Shown here one piece after another: positions 10,795-21,780 of a stretch of 64,000 bases of DNA. A model generated the notes under the pieces. That model saw only the letters and a program-made list of their open reading frames with translations, did no database searches and was not told the DNA's origin. The position numbers were made by a program, and so were the translations under genes. The stretch covers positions 300,654,726-300,718,725 of the forward strand of contig CM037877.1 in the NCBI GenBank assembly GCA_021292165.1, in the 5' to 3' direction. Within the stretch, counting starts at the first letter, position 1. The number at the start of each line of letters is the position of its first letter. This stretch comes from Shinisaurus crocodilurus. Taxonomy: Eukaryota > Chordata > Lepidosauria > Squamata > Shinisauridae.

Positions 10795-11224
10795 CGGCCA
10801 GGCGCAAGGACTCTCGGCCGCACCGGAGCAGCCCCCGCAGCCTGGAAGCCAGCTGCACCACATCGCATCCCGCATGAGTCAGGTGGGAACCCCAGGAAGG
10901 GCCTCTCGGCTCACCTTGGGGAACAGGAGAGGGCAGCGGGGAGGGAGGGGGTGAAATCTGCTGGGGGCAAGCTATGCCTGCCAACTCCAGGACACTCCCC
11001 TACACGGCTGCCTCTGGGGCCATTCTCCATCACACCCCATCACAGCCCCCATATCCCCTTATAATATTGAGTTATTGTTCAGCGTCATGGAAACACAGAG
11101 TTTGGAGAAGCAAGGGTGCAGAGGATCCCATGCTGGTTTCCTAGCAGGAGCCAGCCTCGCTAGGGACAGTTCCAGAACGGACAGGCCAATCCAAGGAATG
11201 CCTATGCATTTGCCCACGCCCTAC

Positions 11225-11400
11225 AATCAGCTTTGGAGACCTTGCTCTGTTTTCTGGGTGGGAACAGTGCCTTTTTGGAGGTGGCACCACACCTGTGGAG
11301 TGTGCTCCCTGGGGAGATCCACCAGAATCCCTCCCTTTCCTCATTTAGACAGGCACTGAAAACTCATTTGCTTGTCTTGGATTTTTAGGAAATAGGCTAA
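11225..11400 (+). mobile_element. L2-type LINE C-terminal fragment
   Basis: The broken frame near 11270-11390 contains LWSVLPGEIHQNPSL and SFRQALKTHLL, the C-terminal signature of L2-like ORF2 proteins. Only this end and an unclear 3' UTR remain. Confidence 0.6.
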
Positions 11401-11888
11401 CCTTGCTTTATTGGAATTGCTGGGCTGGGAAGGTTGTTGAGAAATTGTTAAGCTACGTCTCCCGAAACAATATAGGATATCTTGTTGTTAAATGCCAAGA
11501 AATGAACCACAGAGAATGCTTAATGATAAATAAGTAGCAGCATCAAAATGCAGAAAAGTAAAACGTAATCATTGTATTAAAGGGAAGCAGATTCATGATG
11601 AATTCTGACAACAAAAACCAATTGTCAAGATTACCTGGATGGTCTACAAAGAGAAAAGGCTGAGCTGAAGCCCTGTCCCTTGGGCCAAAGAGTTATTTGA
11701 GTAATGAACAGGTGTTTGATTCCAGGTCAAAAGTATACTGAAAGTTTTTGCTCATCAATTAATGAGCAAAAAATATTATGTAAGGTATACACATCAAAAA
11801 ACTTGGTATACAGATGTCCAGAAAAATGTATAGACTTAGACTGAATTAGCGAATTTTGAATAAGGAGTTAGGAGTTTGAATAAGGAGA

Positions 11889-12123
11889 GCCGGTGTGGCC
11901 TAGTGGTGAGAGTGCTGGACTGGGACTCGGGAGATCCGGGTTCTAGTCCCCGCTCGGCCATGAAACTCATTGGGTGACTTTGGGCCAGTCACTGCCTCTC
12001 AGCCTAACCTACCTCACAGGGTTGTTGTGAGGATAAAATGGAGGAGGAGGAGGATTATGTAAGCCGCCTTGGGTTCCTTGCAGGAAAAAAGGCGGGTATA
12101 AATGTAATAAATAAATAAATAAA
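11889..12123 (+). mobile_element. tRNA-headed SINE with L2-like tail (copy 2)
   Basis: It starts GCCGGTGTGGCCTAGTGG, has the B box GGGTTCTAGTCC, the core TGACTTTGGGCCAGTCACTG and the tail GCCGCCTTGGGTTCC followed by AAATAAATAAAT. It is well preserved and probably full length. Confidence 0.9.
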
Positions 12124-12955
12124 ATCTTCTCACAAGTATGATTCAGAATTGATCTTATCTAGCCTGAAAGGTGTATGTTTTATTTTTTTTCTGTACATTT
12201 CAATTTTTTAGGAATGTTTAGTAACAATGAGATAATTAAGACTGAGAGACCCAATTCTCTTTTCCGGAAATATTTTAACCAGTTTTTACTCTGCTGCAGC
12301 TGCTATGGCTGTATATTGTGCAAGTTTTATCCCTTGTTTCTTTTCATTCTTCAATCTTTTATAAATTAGTAAGCCACTTTTGGGTGTTCTTGTTATAGAA
12401 CTGTGAGGTAAAAAATGACTGAATAAAACAAACATGGGGACCAGGAGACAAATCGAAGGAGCGACCCTACGCAGGTTCAGACGGAAAATGTCTTTCAGCT
12501 CCTAGCGTTCCCCAACCGGCAGAGTTGTGCGGCTTCTTTCTGCCTAAACATACACAGGATTGTGCCTTAAGATGATTTCTGAAGGGGAAAAGGATGGCAA
12601 AGGGCTTGGTGGTTGTGCCACAGGTCACAAAATGTCTTTGAAGCAGAGTAAAGCAGTGCCCTCCAGAGGTGTCGGACTGCCACAGCCACGCCAGCTGGGG
12701 ATGATGGGAGTTGCAGTCCAACACACGTGGAGCAAAGGCAATTTTCAAAAACAAAATGAAAGCACCTCTGGCATCAGCCCAGCAAATTATATACAGAATA
12801 CATTTTGTCAGCGTTGCAAGTTACTTCCCCCCCCCCAAAAAAGGTTTCCAAACACAATATGGGGCTTCTCTGGGCCAACATTTCCTGCCCCATGGAGAGC
12901 TCCCCACCACCACCACCCCCTGCCTGAGCCAGATGGAGGGAGAATTCCTCCCTAC
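12124..12955. other. CAMTA2 intron segment without recognised gene
   Basis: AT-rich at first, then a short piece near 12480-12570 resembling half of the palindromic element at 39971, and a short hAT-type piece near 12690-12730. No exon signals were seen. Confidence 0.6.
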
Positions 12956-13023
12956 CTGCTCTTGGGTGAACACGAAAGCCACTCTTCATGTTTCTCAAAA
13001 GTGATCAGATAGGAAGCAATCTC
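12956..13023 (-). CDS. CAMTA2: CAMTA2 coding exon, start of CG-1 domain
   Basis: The 68-base exon encodes EIASYLITFEKHEEWLSCSP then KS plus two bases of an Arg codon. This is the first helix region of CG-1. LSCSPK matches CAMTA2 better than CAMTA1 (which has LTTSPK) as I recall them. The acceptor follows a long TC run (an AG microsatellite on the plus strand at 13030-13055) and ends CCACAG. The donor is GTAGGG. Confidence 0.95.
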
Positions 13024-13055
13024 CTGTGGCAGAGAGAGAGAGAGAGAGAGAGAGA

Positions 13056-14880
13056 ACACAGCTGGGTCAGAAAAACGTGGCGCTGCTTCCCCCCCCCCCC
13101 CCTTAGGAGAAACATCCAGGATGGGAAGGCAGCGGTTAGGCTACACAGGATTCCAGAACCAGGGGAGGGACCAACTGGGCAGCAAGTTCAACAGGAAGGC
13201 TAAAGGTAAAAAGACCCTCCGCCCCCACACACACCAGCAAGTCCCCCAAGTGGCTCACCCTGTGCCACCCATCCCACAGTGCGCCAGAATCACAGGGCGG
13301 ACGCACCAGCCATATCCGTCTGGCACTGGCACGTAAAAGCCAGGAAAGCCTCACGGGGGCACGGAAGTGTCAGGCTCTCCCTGGGGGAATCCACTTCAGA
13401 GGAGGGGCCAGAGCGCCCAGAGGAGCCTGGGCCCTGGGGGAGAAGGAGAGGGGAGCTCCCTTCCGAGGTGGAGGCTGAGTGACCCCCAAGCTCCAAGAGC
13501 ACTGCTGGGTCAAGAGGCAGGCCAGAAGGGGCCCCTGTGAGGAGGCAGCCGGCCGTTTGCAAAGGAAGGCTTTCCACGAGCAAAGGGCCTCTGAAGCAGG
13601 ACTTCTTCCAGGAGCCTCACTGTGCAGCTGAGTCCTGGGTGGGACTCCGGAAGCTCCAGCTCGTAAGCTCTCAGTGGGGACCTGCTGCTTGCTGGAACAG
13701 CACTTTCCTTTCAGCTCCTTCTGGTCTCCCATAGCAAAGCGTTGCAATCTTTAACTCAAGTCAAGTAACCAGGAGCCTCCCGAGGCTGTCTTTCATTCTC
13801 CAGAGTCAAACTATTGATCCCTTTGTCCTACCGGATCCAAACTCCAGCCTCGGAGCCACTGAGTGCTTCGTCCTCGCGTTTGCACAGCCAGCATCCTTCC
13901 TTCTTGCTTGGGCACCCACCCAGCACATCAGTGTGTTTCTGCACATCAGCTCCAGGATCAGCCTGGTTTTCCACGGCTGCCAAGGCTGTCCCTTGTGATC
14001 CTTTTCTTCCTAGCACTGTCCCTGCTCCAACCTATCCCTGACCCACATTCCCAGGGCCAGAGTCATCCTTTCCCTTCTCTTGTACCACCTTGTTGCCTCA
14101 TTTCCCCAGAATGATTGGTGGACCTGCTGAGTCCAAAGCCTGGCTCCATATGTGGACATGGGGCTCCCTACATCTCCCTTTGGTGACCCGCAGGGGCTGT
14201 GTCCTCTGCCATATGGGTTGCTGCTGGTGGTGGTGGTGGTGGTGGTGAAGCAGGGATTTTAGGGCACTGTGGAAGCTGTTGCGGGAGTCTAGAGCCAAGC
14301 ATAACATCCGGCCATGCTTTTTAGTTTTGAGATAACGTCTCAGCCAGTTCCCCCTCTCTTAACTCTCTCTGTGTTGGTTATTTTCTTTGGTGTAGTCAGG
14401 ACTGAGGAGAAGCCCCATTTCGAGGCTCTCTATTTTAATACTCCTTTTAAATTTGGCTCCAGGGTAAGCCTCCATTTGGTCTGCCCATCGTTGCTGCGAG
14501 TATCAGTTGTGTCAGAACCACCGCTGGATATGTCATCTGTGGGCTGCTCCCAGAAGACATGGTACACAAGAGTGCCTCAGTGGCTTGAGGCTTTCACCCC
14601 ATTCTGAGTTTGTAACCAAAAGCTGGGAGACCGGTGGGTGCCCTCTCTGTCCCCAGCGCTTTCCCAACTATGCATGGCCAGCCAAGGAAAGAGATCCTTT
14701 CCGCTCTTCTTACTCTGGACCAAGGTAATTATAACTGCTTCAGCTCTATTTCTTCTCCTTTCCTCCTCCAGATCTATCCATTTCTGTCCCTGCAGCCCAC
14801 GATTTCAGCACTGCCTGACCTCTCCTGGGTTGGGCAGATTTCCAAAACCGTGCCTTGCCATTTCTATAGTGCCTCATCCC
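13056..14880. other. CAMTA2 intron segment, no gene recognised
   Basis: Mostly unique-looking sequence. It contains a C run at 13089-13102 and a (GTG)n run at about 14226-14247. Frames up to 125 residues occur but show no family features. Confidence 0.55.
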
Positions 14881-14890
14881 ACTTCTTATT

Positions 14891-15007
14891 TGGCAAATAG
14901 TGGAAGACCGACAACCTGGTCTTCTGCGCGGGTTCAATGCTAAGGGGGTAGCTGAGTCTTGGGGCGGGCCTTCTCCGAGGTCCCCAGCGCCTCACCCTTA
15001 GCCCAGA
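14891..15007 (-). mobile_element. Fragment of LTR 3' end, same family as 41540-42583
   Basis: The sequence from AGTGGAAGACCGACAACCTG to CCCTTAGCCCAGAAC is the reverse complement of the last 110 or so bases of the LTR at 41540-42583, with minor differences. Its start lies exactly at the LTR terminus. The upstream LTR part is missing, so this is a truncated or recombined remnant. Confidence 0.75.
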
Positions 15008-15071
15008 ACCTTCCCTGCCTCCGTCTTCCTCTATCTCTATGCTAAGACTATGAAAAGTCATATATTGGTCC

Positions 15072-16290
15072 ATAGAATCATAGAAAAGTAGAGTTGGGAG
15101 GGGCCTACAAGGCCATCGAGTCCAACCCCCTGCTCAATGCAGGAATCCAGGTCAAAGCATCCCTGACAGATGGCGGTCCAGCTGCACCTTGAATGCCTCC
15201 AGAGTGGGAGAGCCCACCACCTCCCTAGGTAGTGGGTTCCATTGTCTTATTGCTCTGACAGTCAGGAATTTTTTCCTGATGTTTAGGTGGAATCTGGGTT
15301 CCTGTAACTTGAGCCCATTATTCCGTGTCCTGCAAACTGGGATGATCGAGAAGAGATCCTGGCCCTCCTCTGTGTGGCATCCCTTCAAATACTGGAAGAG
15401 TGCGACCATATCTCCCCTCAGTCTCCTCTTCTGAAGGCTAAACATGCCCAGTTCTTTCAGTCTCTCCTCATAGGGCCTTGTTTCCAGTCCCTTTATCGTC
15501 CTTGTTCCCCTCCTCTGAACCCTCTCCAGTTTGTCTGCATCCTTCTTAAAGTGAGGTGCCCAGAACTGGACGCAGTACTCAAGATGAGGCCTGACCAGTG
15601 CTGAGTAAAGGGGAATTATCACTTCATGTGATTTGGAAGCAATACTTCTATTAATGCAGCCCAAAATAGCATTTGCCTTCTTTGCAGCCACATCGCATTG
15701 CTGGCTCATATTCAGTTTGTGATCTACCACAATTCCAAGATCCTTCTCACTTGTGGTATTGTTGAGCCAAGTGTCCCCCATTCTGTAACTCTGCATTTGG
15801 TTTCCTTTCCCTAGGTGCAGCACTTGGCATTTATCCCTGTTAAATTTCATTCTGTTGTTTTCGGCCCAGCGCTCCAGCCTATCGAGATCTCCTTTGAATT
15901 TTGTTTCTTTCTTCCAGAGTATTAGCTGTTCCACCCAACTTTGTGTCATCTGCAAATTTGATAAGCTTTCCCTGTACCTCCTGATCCAAGTCATTAATAA
16001 AAATGTTGAAGAGCACCGGGCCCAGGACCGAACCCTGTGGTACCCCTCTTGTTACCTCTCCCCAGTTTGAGAAGGAACCATTGATAAGCACTCTTTGAGT
16101 CCGATTCTGTAGCCAGTTGCGGATCCACCTGATAGTTGTTCCATCTAGCCCACTCTTAGCTAGCTTGCTAATCAGGATATCATGAGGCACTTTGTCGAAA
16201 GCTTTGCTGAAGTCCAGGTATATGATGTCCACAGCATTCCCGCAGTCCACAAGGGAGGTTACCCGGTCAAAAAATGAGATCAGATTATTT
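15072..16290 (-). mobile_element. CR1 LINE, 5'-truncated, with RT and 3' UTR (copy 1)
   Basis: The 3' end lies at 15072 (AGAATCATAGAAAAGTAGAG on plus). The 3' UTR and ORF2 C-terminus follow to about 16290, where similarity to CR1 ends. A close relative is at 58890-60098. It sits in a CAMTA2 intron, same strand as the gene. Confidence 0.92.
15152..16250 (-). pseudogene. CR1 ORF2 reverse transcriptase, C-terminal half, frameshifted
   Basis: The first part (16250-15879) has [34 protein letters not shown] and the catalytic FADD motif at about 15946-15935. After a frameshift near 15900 the protein continues through [20 protein letters not shown] and [20 protein letters not shown] to about 15152. 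The endonuclease domain and N-terminal RT are missing. One frameshift and the truncation make it non-functional. Confidence 0.9.
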
Positions 16291-16537
16291 GAGTGCTTCC
16301 AGGCAAGGCTTTTATCATGAAATCATACTATCTCATTCACAGAATTTTATGGGGGGTGCGGCTGTCCAGACATAGTTATCGTCTTCCATTTGTAACCCTC
16401 CCATGTTTTCCCATTGTTTTTTTTTCCTATCCTTTTTTCCTTACCAAAAAACGTTAAGGAGGAAAAGGCAGAATAGCTGCACAATGTCCTTTGACTGGTT
16501 GCAGTAGGAGCCGTAAGTCTGGAATCATGTGCTAGGG

Positions 16538-16626
16538 CAGGGCAGTGTTCTCCAACCGTGGGTCCCCAGATGTTTTTGGCCTACAACTCCCAGCATGCCC
16601 CAGCCAGCGAAGGTTGGAGAACACTG
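16538..16626. mobile_element. Short palindromic hAT-type MITE
   Basis: The ends are CAGGGCAGTGTTCTCCAACC and GGTTGGAGAACACTG. Flanks TGCTAGGG and TGCTTAGGG are a near-perfect target duplication with one base difference. It belongs to the same family as 18556-18690 but lacks part of one arm. Confidence 0.75.
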
Positions 16627-16859
16627 TGCTTAGGGGAGTTGGTATACGAACTAAGCCGTTTTTCTCTTTTGTAACGTGCATGTGCCTGTTGAAAAGAAAG
16701 TCTGCACCCTTTGTTAGAACTATTCTGCCCCCCACCACTTTGTTGCTAAAGCACAGCACTTAAGTCTGCTGTGTGGGCCACACCCCTGGAAAAGATCTCC
16801 CTTTGTTCCCACATCCGCCTTGACACACGCAAATTCATGCACGTGTGTGGAACTGAAAC

Positions 16860-17465
16860 ACGTGGCAATACAGGTCAGGTCTTGCTACGCTGCTCCATGC
16901 TTCCATAACTTCCAGACTTGATTATTGCAATGCACCCTTTTGGGGGCTGCCCTTGAAGACAACTCAGAAGTTCCAGCTAGTGCAAAATGTTGCAGCAGGC
17001 AGCACATCATCCGGCTTGGTGCTGGGAGGAGGCCTGCGTATTCAGCCTGTTGTGCACCAGCTGCACTGGTCCTTCTGGAGGGCCCAATGGAAAGTGCTGG
17101 CTCCACGCTTTAAAACCTTGCATACCCTGCAACCCTCATGCCTCAGGGGCCATCTTCCCACCCCATATGATAGGTTTGGACAGCGGAGGCGGGGACGACT
17201 GACAACCTTTTCATCCTACACCCAGAAGAAGTTAGGAACACTGCTGTCATTTAAAGAAGAAAAGTGTAAAACTTTCCTATGTCATGCCACGAAGTGAGGA
17301 TTTAAGTTTTCTGAGGCTACTCCCTCTTATTATAATATGTCCACTATAATTTATAATGATCTATTTTTGTTTAAAGATGTTGTTTCTTTTCATGTAAGCC
17401 ACCTTGAGCTTTTCATGTAAGCCACTTTGAGCATTATAAAAATGTTTGAATGAATCAATAAATAT
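16860..17465 (+). mobile_element. L2-type LINE, 5'-truncated, decayed
   Basis: Fragments of the RT C-terminus appear: [12 protein letters not shown] near 16918-16950 and [14 protein letters not shown] near 16983, with frame changes. Further on [14 protein letters not shown] and L2 3' sequences end in ATTATAAAAATG and an AATAAATA tail near 17460. Confidence 0.7.
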
Positions 17466-18180
17466 TATCACTACTTCATATGTTCCAGGGTTGAGCCCAT
17501 CATTAAAAAAAACAGTTCTGGGGCTAACCTATTAGCTAAATATAGGTTCTCGTGCCAACATACAAAGTTCAACCTGCTTCCCAGTTTTCACAAACTACCT
17601 ATCAAGCAATGATACCAGAATGTGCCTCTTCCTTCCAGGGGCTCAAAGAGGATAGCTCCCAATACCTGAGGGGGTATGATGTACCCCCTTCCCCAGATCA
17701 CATTTTCCCGAATGAATTTGCTGTTGGAACTACCTACCTCTGGCCATCTGCCACGCATTTGCCCTCATTGTTTTTAGGCGATGCAGAAAGACAGATTTAT
17801 TCTCTTGAGCTTTTAAAAATATAACTGCTGGACTACTTGCCTAAGGCTAAGGTGAATTGTGACTGGTGCCCTCAATCTACATTTATTGCTAAAGCACTTT
17901 CCTACTCTTACTTTGCAGATACTGGCCACCACTGGCCAGGGTGGTGGTTATGTCACCTTTTTTTAATCCAGTCTACTATTTATAATCTTAGCTATTTAAG
18001 TAATTTAAAAAATTGTTTTAAAATGTCTAGTGCAAATTTTTCAATGTTTTTATTGTCTGTATTTTTATATTGTATTTTATTGTAAAATTTTATAATTGTT
18101 GTAAACTGCCCAGAAAGCTCCAGATATTGGGCGGTATAGAAATGAAATAAATAATGATGTATTTACTTTTAAAAATTTGA
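17466..18180 (+). mobile_element. LINE 3' end region, poorly defined
   Basis: No intact frame. The end, GTAAACTGCCCAGAAAGCTC with TTGGGCGGTATAGAAATGAA (18095-18150), is the same retroposon tail as at 10500-10645. The upstream border could not be set. Confidence 0.45.
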
Positions 18181-18555
18181 TATGCCACTCTTCACCTGAT
18201 TCGGTTTTCAGGGTGGCATACAATTTAAAATTATTTCACAATAAACCAGCAATTAAACATCAAAACCCTTAAACAGAGCTAAAAGCAGCAGCCGCAGATT
18301 AAAATGCCTAGGAAAATAAACACATTTTTTAACCTGGCACCAGAAAGGTTGCAATGAGGAGACAAGCCGTCTCCTGTGTGCTTGCACAACAAATCTCTGA
18401 TGGGGGGGGGGGAAGGCACCCCAAGAAGACAATAGTGATTGATTTCATTGCTGATTGAGTCTGTTTTGACATTTGCAATTTTTAATACACGCATTCTTTG
18501 AATTAAGCCGCCTCATGAGCCTTAAGACTGAGAGGCGGGATCAAAGCACTTAAAC

Positions 18556-18690
18556 CATTGTTCTCCAACCTTGGGTCCCCAGATGTTTTTGGCCTACAAC
18601 TCCCAGCATGCCCCAGCCAGCGTAGCTGGCTGGGGCATGCTGGGAGTTGTAGGCCAAAAACATCTGGGGACCCAGGGTTGGAGAACACTG
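18556..18690. mobile_element. Near-perfect palindromic hAT MITE with 8-bp target duplication
   Basis: Two arms of about 65 bases are almost exact reverse complements, meeting near 18624 (AGCTGGCTGGGGCATGCTGG on the right arm). It is flanked by perfect 8-base repeats ACTTAAAC at 18548-18555 and 18691-18698. The left tip is CATTGTTCTCC, mutated from CAGTGTTCTCC. Such a palindrome can form a long hairpin in DNA or in the CAMTA2 pre-mRNA. Confidence 0.9.
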
Positions 18691-18754
18691 ACTTAAACAA
18701 ACAAACAAATACATGAGAAGCCTTCCCTTCCCACATCCCCAGGGGGGGGCCCAC

Positions 18755-18858
18755 CTCATTGGTGTTCCAGCGCAGACGCTCCTTCGGCAGGGCAGGGCAC
18801 TTGGGCACACAATCCACCAGCTTCTTTGGCAGGAAAACCTTCAGGTGGTGGTTGTTTT
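18755..18858 (-). CDS. CAMTA2: CAMTA2 coding exon, N-terminal region
   Basis: The 104-base exon encodes NNHHLKVFLPKKLVDCVPKC and then PALPKERLRWNTNE. This matches the CAMTA N-terminus; RWNTNE opens the CG-1 domain. Two bases at the start complete a Glu codon begun in the previous exon. The acceptor on the minus strand is CCCTTTGCAG, the donor GTGGGC. A palindromic MITE lies 64 bases downstream of the donor in the intron. Confidence 0.96.
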
Positions 18859-18869
18859 CTGCAAAGGGC

Positions 18870-20068
18870 AGGAGGAAGGCAGAAAATGAGATTCACGCTT
18901 ACAGGGTGACTACAGGGAAGCCAGGCCCCCAGGGTTTTCTGGGAGTCGAGCTGGGTAAGAAGTGGGGGCCACAGTGCCCAGAGATGGCGACCCTGAAGTG
19001 AGTTTAAACACACGGCAGCTCCACCTTTTCAGTGTTCTCCTTGCACCGTGTGTGTGTGTGTGTGTGTGCTGAGAGCCCCAGTTTTCATGGAAACTCAGCA
19101 GAATGAGATGGTAAGAGTCTGTGGTGGCAGAATGCCATTTTTCAGTGCTCCCCTGCATCAAGAACTCTGTGCAGACAGAAAGCAAGCGCAGCAGAGAGCG
19201 TTTTCTCCCCGATATGCCTGTGCTTTCTTTGTTTTGCTTCCAGGGAGTATTTTATGAAGGGGGTGTTAAAATGCAGACTGAATTGCTGCAGTCCGTTCGA
19301 GGTTCCCAGCATCTGTAGTCCAGGCCAGGATACAGGTCTCTAGCATGCAATGACAACTCTGGGGTGTTCTGTAGGTTTTGGGCAGGGGCAGTGTTCATCT
19401 GTTGGTTTGCTTTTAAAACGTACAAGTGCATCGTTGGCCAGAGCAGCACTTATGTACGAGACTGACAAAAATAAAATTTATAAACCACACACCCACACCC
19501 ACAATCCCACACAATAAAACACAAACAACCAGATTCATCATTCGGCAAAACTTTAAAAAGCCAACAGCAACCGAGCTCAGTGGCCTAAAAATGCTGTCCT
19601 GAATACAGGCATCTTTGCTTGGCGACAAAAAAAGTGGCAAAGCCAACCTCCCGCAAGAAGCAAGGGTGCCACCTCTGAAAAGGCCCTGTCTGGCTGCACC
19701 CCAGTAGATCACCCATGCGAGAACAGAGGGACACGGGTGGACGGGCTCCCTCTTGGATCAAGGGGAATGTGGAGGAACACACAGGTGAGGCCTGATCCAG
19801 ATTGGCACAAGATCCCAACTCAGTAGAGAGGACTCCAGCTTTCCGCAGCCTGGTGCCAATGGCCATGCTGGCAGGGGCTTCTGGGAGTTGTAGTCCAACA
19901 CATCCACAGTGCACCAGGATGGGGAAGGCTGACTGATTTAAGCAAGGAGGATATTGGGAGAAGGGCGGAGAGGACAGGAAATAAGCCAGTGTGCCCTCAT
20001 GTCCTGCCCCCTGTGAGGGAGGGGGCGGCGGTACAAGGCACAACACTGAAATCTTTGGCCCTACTCAC
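18870..20068. other. CAMTA2 first coding intron, no gene recognised
   Basis: It holds a (TG)n run at about 19049-19070 and half of a hAT-type MITE at about 19846-19935 (GGGAGTTGTAGTCCAACACA, then CACCAGGATGGGGAAGGCTG). Nothing else was identified. Confidence 0.55.
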
Positions 20069-20096
20069 CAGATACCTCGGTGGCTTCCTTGTTCAT
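20069..20096 (-). CDS. CAMTA2: CAMTA2 first coding bases, initiator ATG
   Basis: The start codon is at 20096-20094 and the exon encodes MNKEATEVS plus one base. This matches the start of the CAMTA2 N-terminus (Met-Asn, then an acidic and Thr-Glu-Val segment, then the His-His-Leu-Lys of the next exon). The donor after 20069 is GTGAGT. The phase (one base over) fits the exon at 18858. CAMTA2 is a nuclear transcription coactivator; its CG-1 domain binds DNA and the distal part binds calmodulin. Total coding bases seen in the window are 703, in seven exons with compatible phases. Confidence 0.93.
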
Positions 20097-20178
20097 CTTT
20101 AGGGCTTTGAGTGGTGGCAGTGTTAGAGTTCTCGGCCGGAGGGGCTCAGATCAGGACGCACGAGGATTGGGATCGGAC
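20097..20178 (-). other. CAMTA2: CAMTA2 5' UTR part of exon (predicted)
   Basis: Upstream of the ATG the minus strand reads through to a plausible acceptor, CACTGCACCCTCTCCAG, ending at 20179-20180. A non-coding first exon would then lie in the CpG island. The border is inferred from the splice signal only. Confidence 0.5.
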
Positions 20179-20418
20179 CTGGAGAGGGTGCAGTGGGGAG
20201 CGGGTTGTTTAAGGAAGAGATGGGGGCATGGATGAAAGGCACTTACCCACAGGCAGGGCCCATTGCCTCCCTGTGCCCTGCTTAATGGCCCCAATCCCCC
20301 CCCACTCGCCCCACTCGCAATCTGCCAGCAGCACGCCCCCGGCTGGAGCACCCAAAGCACCCCCACTGACCACCCAGCCCCATGGCCACCCCCACCCCAC
20401 ACAATGCAATCTCCAAAG

Positions 20419-20552
20419 CAGGGGTGGGCAGCTTGTAGCCCTGCAGCTGTTTTGGCCTACAGCTCCCAATGCCCCTCACCACTGGCCATGCTGGCTAGGG
20501 CTGATGGGAGTTGTAGGCCAAAACAGCTGGAGCGCAGCAGGCTGGGGAAGGA
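20419..20552. mobile_element. Palindromic hAT-type MITE
   Basis: It starts CAGGGGTGGGCAGCTTGTAG. The centre is an inverted pair, GTTTTGGCCTACAGCTCCCA and GGGAGTTGTAGGCCAAAAC. The right end is degraded near AGGCTGGGGAAGGAGG. Confidence 0.7.
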
Positions 20553-20559
20553 GGGTGCA

Positions 20560-21780
20560 CAGGGAGAGGTTTCGTGAGCCCTCCCCTTCAGAAAAAGGAC
20601 CACATCATGCTCTCCGCCGCCCCCGCACCACCGTTACATCTCCGCCAAGGCTCCCCGCTCCCCAGGCACATCCACACAGAGTACACACCAGCCGGGGGGG
20701 GGGGCATCATCCCGCCCAGCGCCAACTTCGCCCCCGCGCGTCCATCTCCTTCAGCCCCTTGGAGGCGCCCGCACCAGCGCCTCCCAGCAGCCCGGCTCGA
20801 CCCCCAGCGGCACCACACGTCACGTGGCCCCGAGCCCAGGCCTTGAAGCACCCCCGCCTCAGCGCCCCCATCCACCCCCCCCCCTGGAAGAAGGGAGACA
20901 AACCACGCCTCTCCCCCAACCACGGTCACCCCCTAGCAGCCCGAGCCCGTCTCTAGGCCCCTTCTCCACCCCCGCTGCACACCTGCCCGTTGTCAGCCCC
21001 CCCCCCCCGCGTCGCCATCCGCCCCACCTGCGGCGGCGGCGCCCATCCTCTCGCTCCCAGCGCATCCCCGGCTGCCTGCCTGCCTGCCTGCCCGCCCATC
21101 TCGCCAGTAGCCCAGCCTCCTCCCTGCCCCACTGGCCGCCCCCAGCAGGGCTGCCCCGCTTGCCCCCGCCGCCGATGCCAGCGCCGCCCCGCCGCCCCTC
21201 CTCCCTGCCTCGGCCGGGGCCCCGATCGCCCCCGCCAGCCCCCTCCCAGCAGGCCCCGCCGCGCGATGCCGCCTCCGGCTGCCCCCGCCAAGGCGGTGCG
21301 CCATTGCCCGCCCGCCAGCCCGCCAGCCCGCCCACCCGCTCCTCGCGCCGGCCGGGTGCAGCACCTGCTGCCGGGGCGCCCGCGGCTCCGGCTCCGGCTC
21401 CGCCCGCGGCCGCCATTCTCCCCGCTGCGCCCAGCACCGGCTGCGGCTCGGCCCCTTCCTGCCTGCCTGCCTGCCTTCCTTTGCCTCCTTTCTCCTCCCT
21501 TCCCTTCGCTCTCCGCTCCGCCCCGATCGCTGACAGCTCGCCGTGGCCCGGCCCGGCAGCGTCTGAGCTCAGCGCGCAAGAGGAGGCGGCTCGCTGCGCC
21601 TTCCCTCGCGGGTCGCCCCCTTCTGCCGGCCGTCCACGGCCGCCGCGCGCGGCTGCGTTGCCAAGCTCAGGCCTGGGAACGAGCCGCCTCCGCCTGCGAC
21701 ATTTCTCCCGCGGCGCCACGAGGCCGGTCATCCCCCCAAGGGCCAGGCAGCTCCCGAGGGCCCGCGCGCCCGCCGCCCCA
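20560..21780 (-). promoter_or_regulatory. CpG island, predicted CAMTA2 promoter and non-coding first exon
   Basis: The stretch is extremely GC-rich and CpG-dense (for example the block around 21200-21450), in contrast with its surroundings. It lies directly upstream of the CAMTA2 start exon. Long open frames on both strands here (up to about 400 codons) are rich in Pro/Arg/Ala/Gly and are products of composition. The transcription start and the exon-1 donor could not be fixed. Confidence 0.75.

Noticed and set aside
5368..20096. Assignment of the minus-strand gene to CAMTA1
   Set aside because: Residues such as LSCSPK, RKEWLKWS and GNGTAEFS and the INCA1 neighbour favour CAMTA2.
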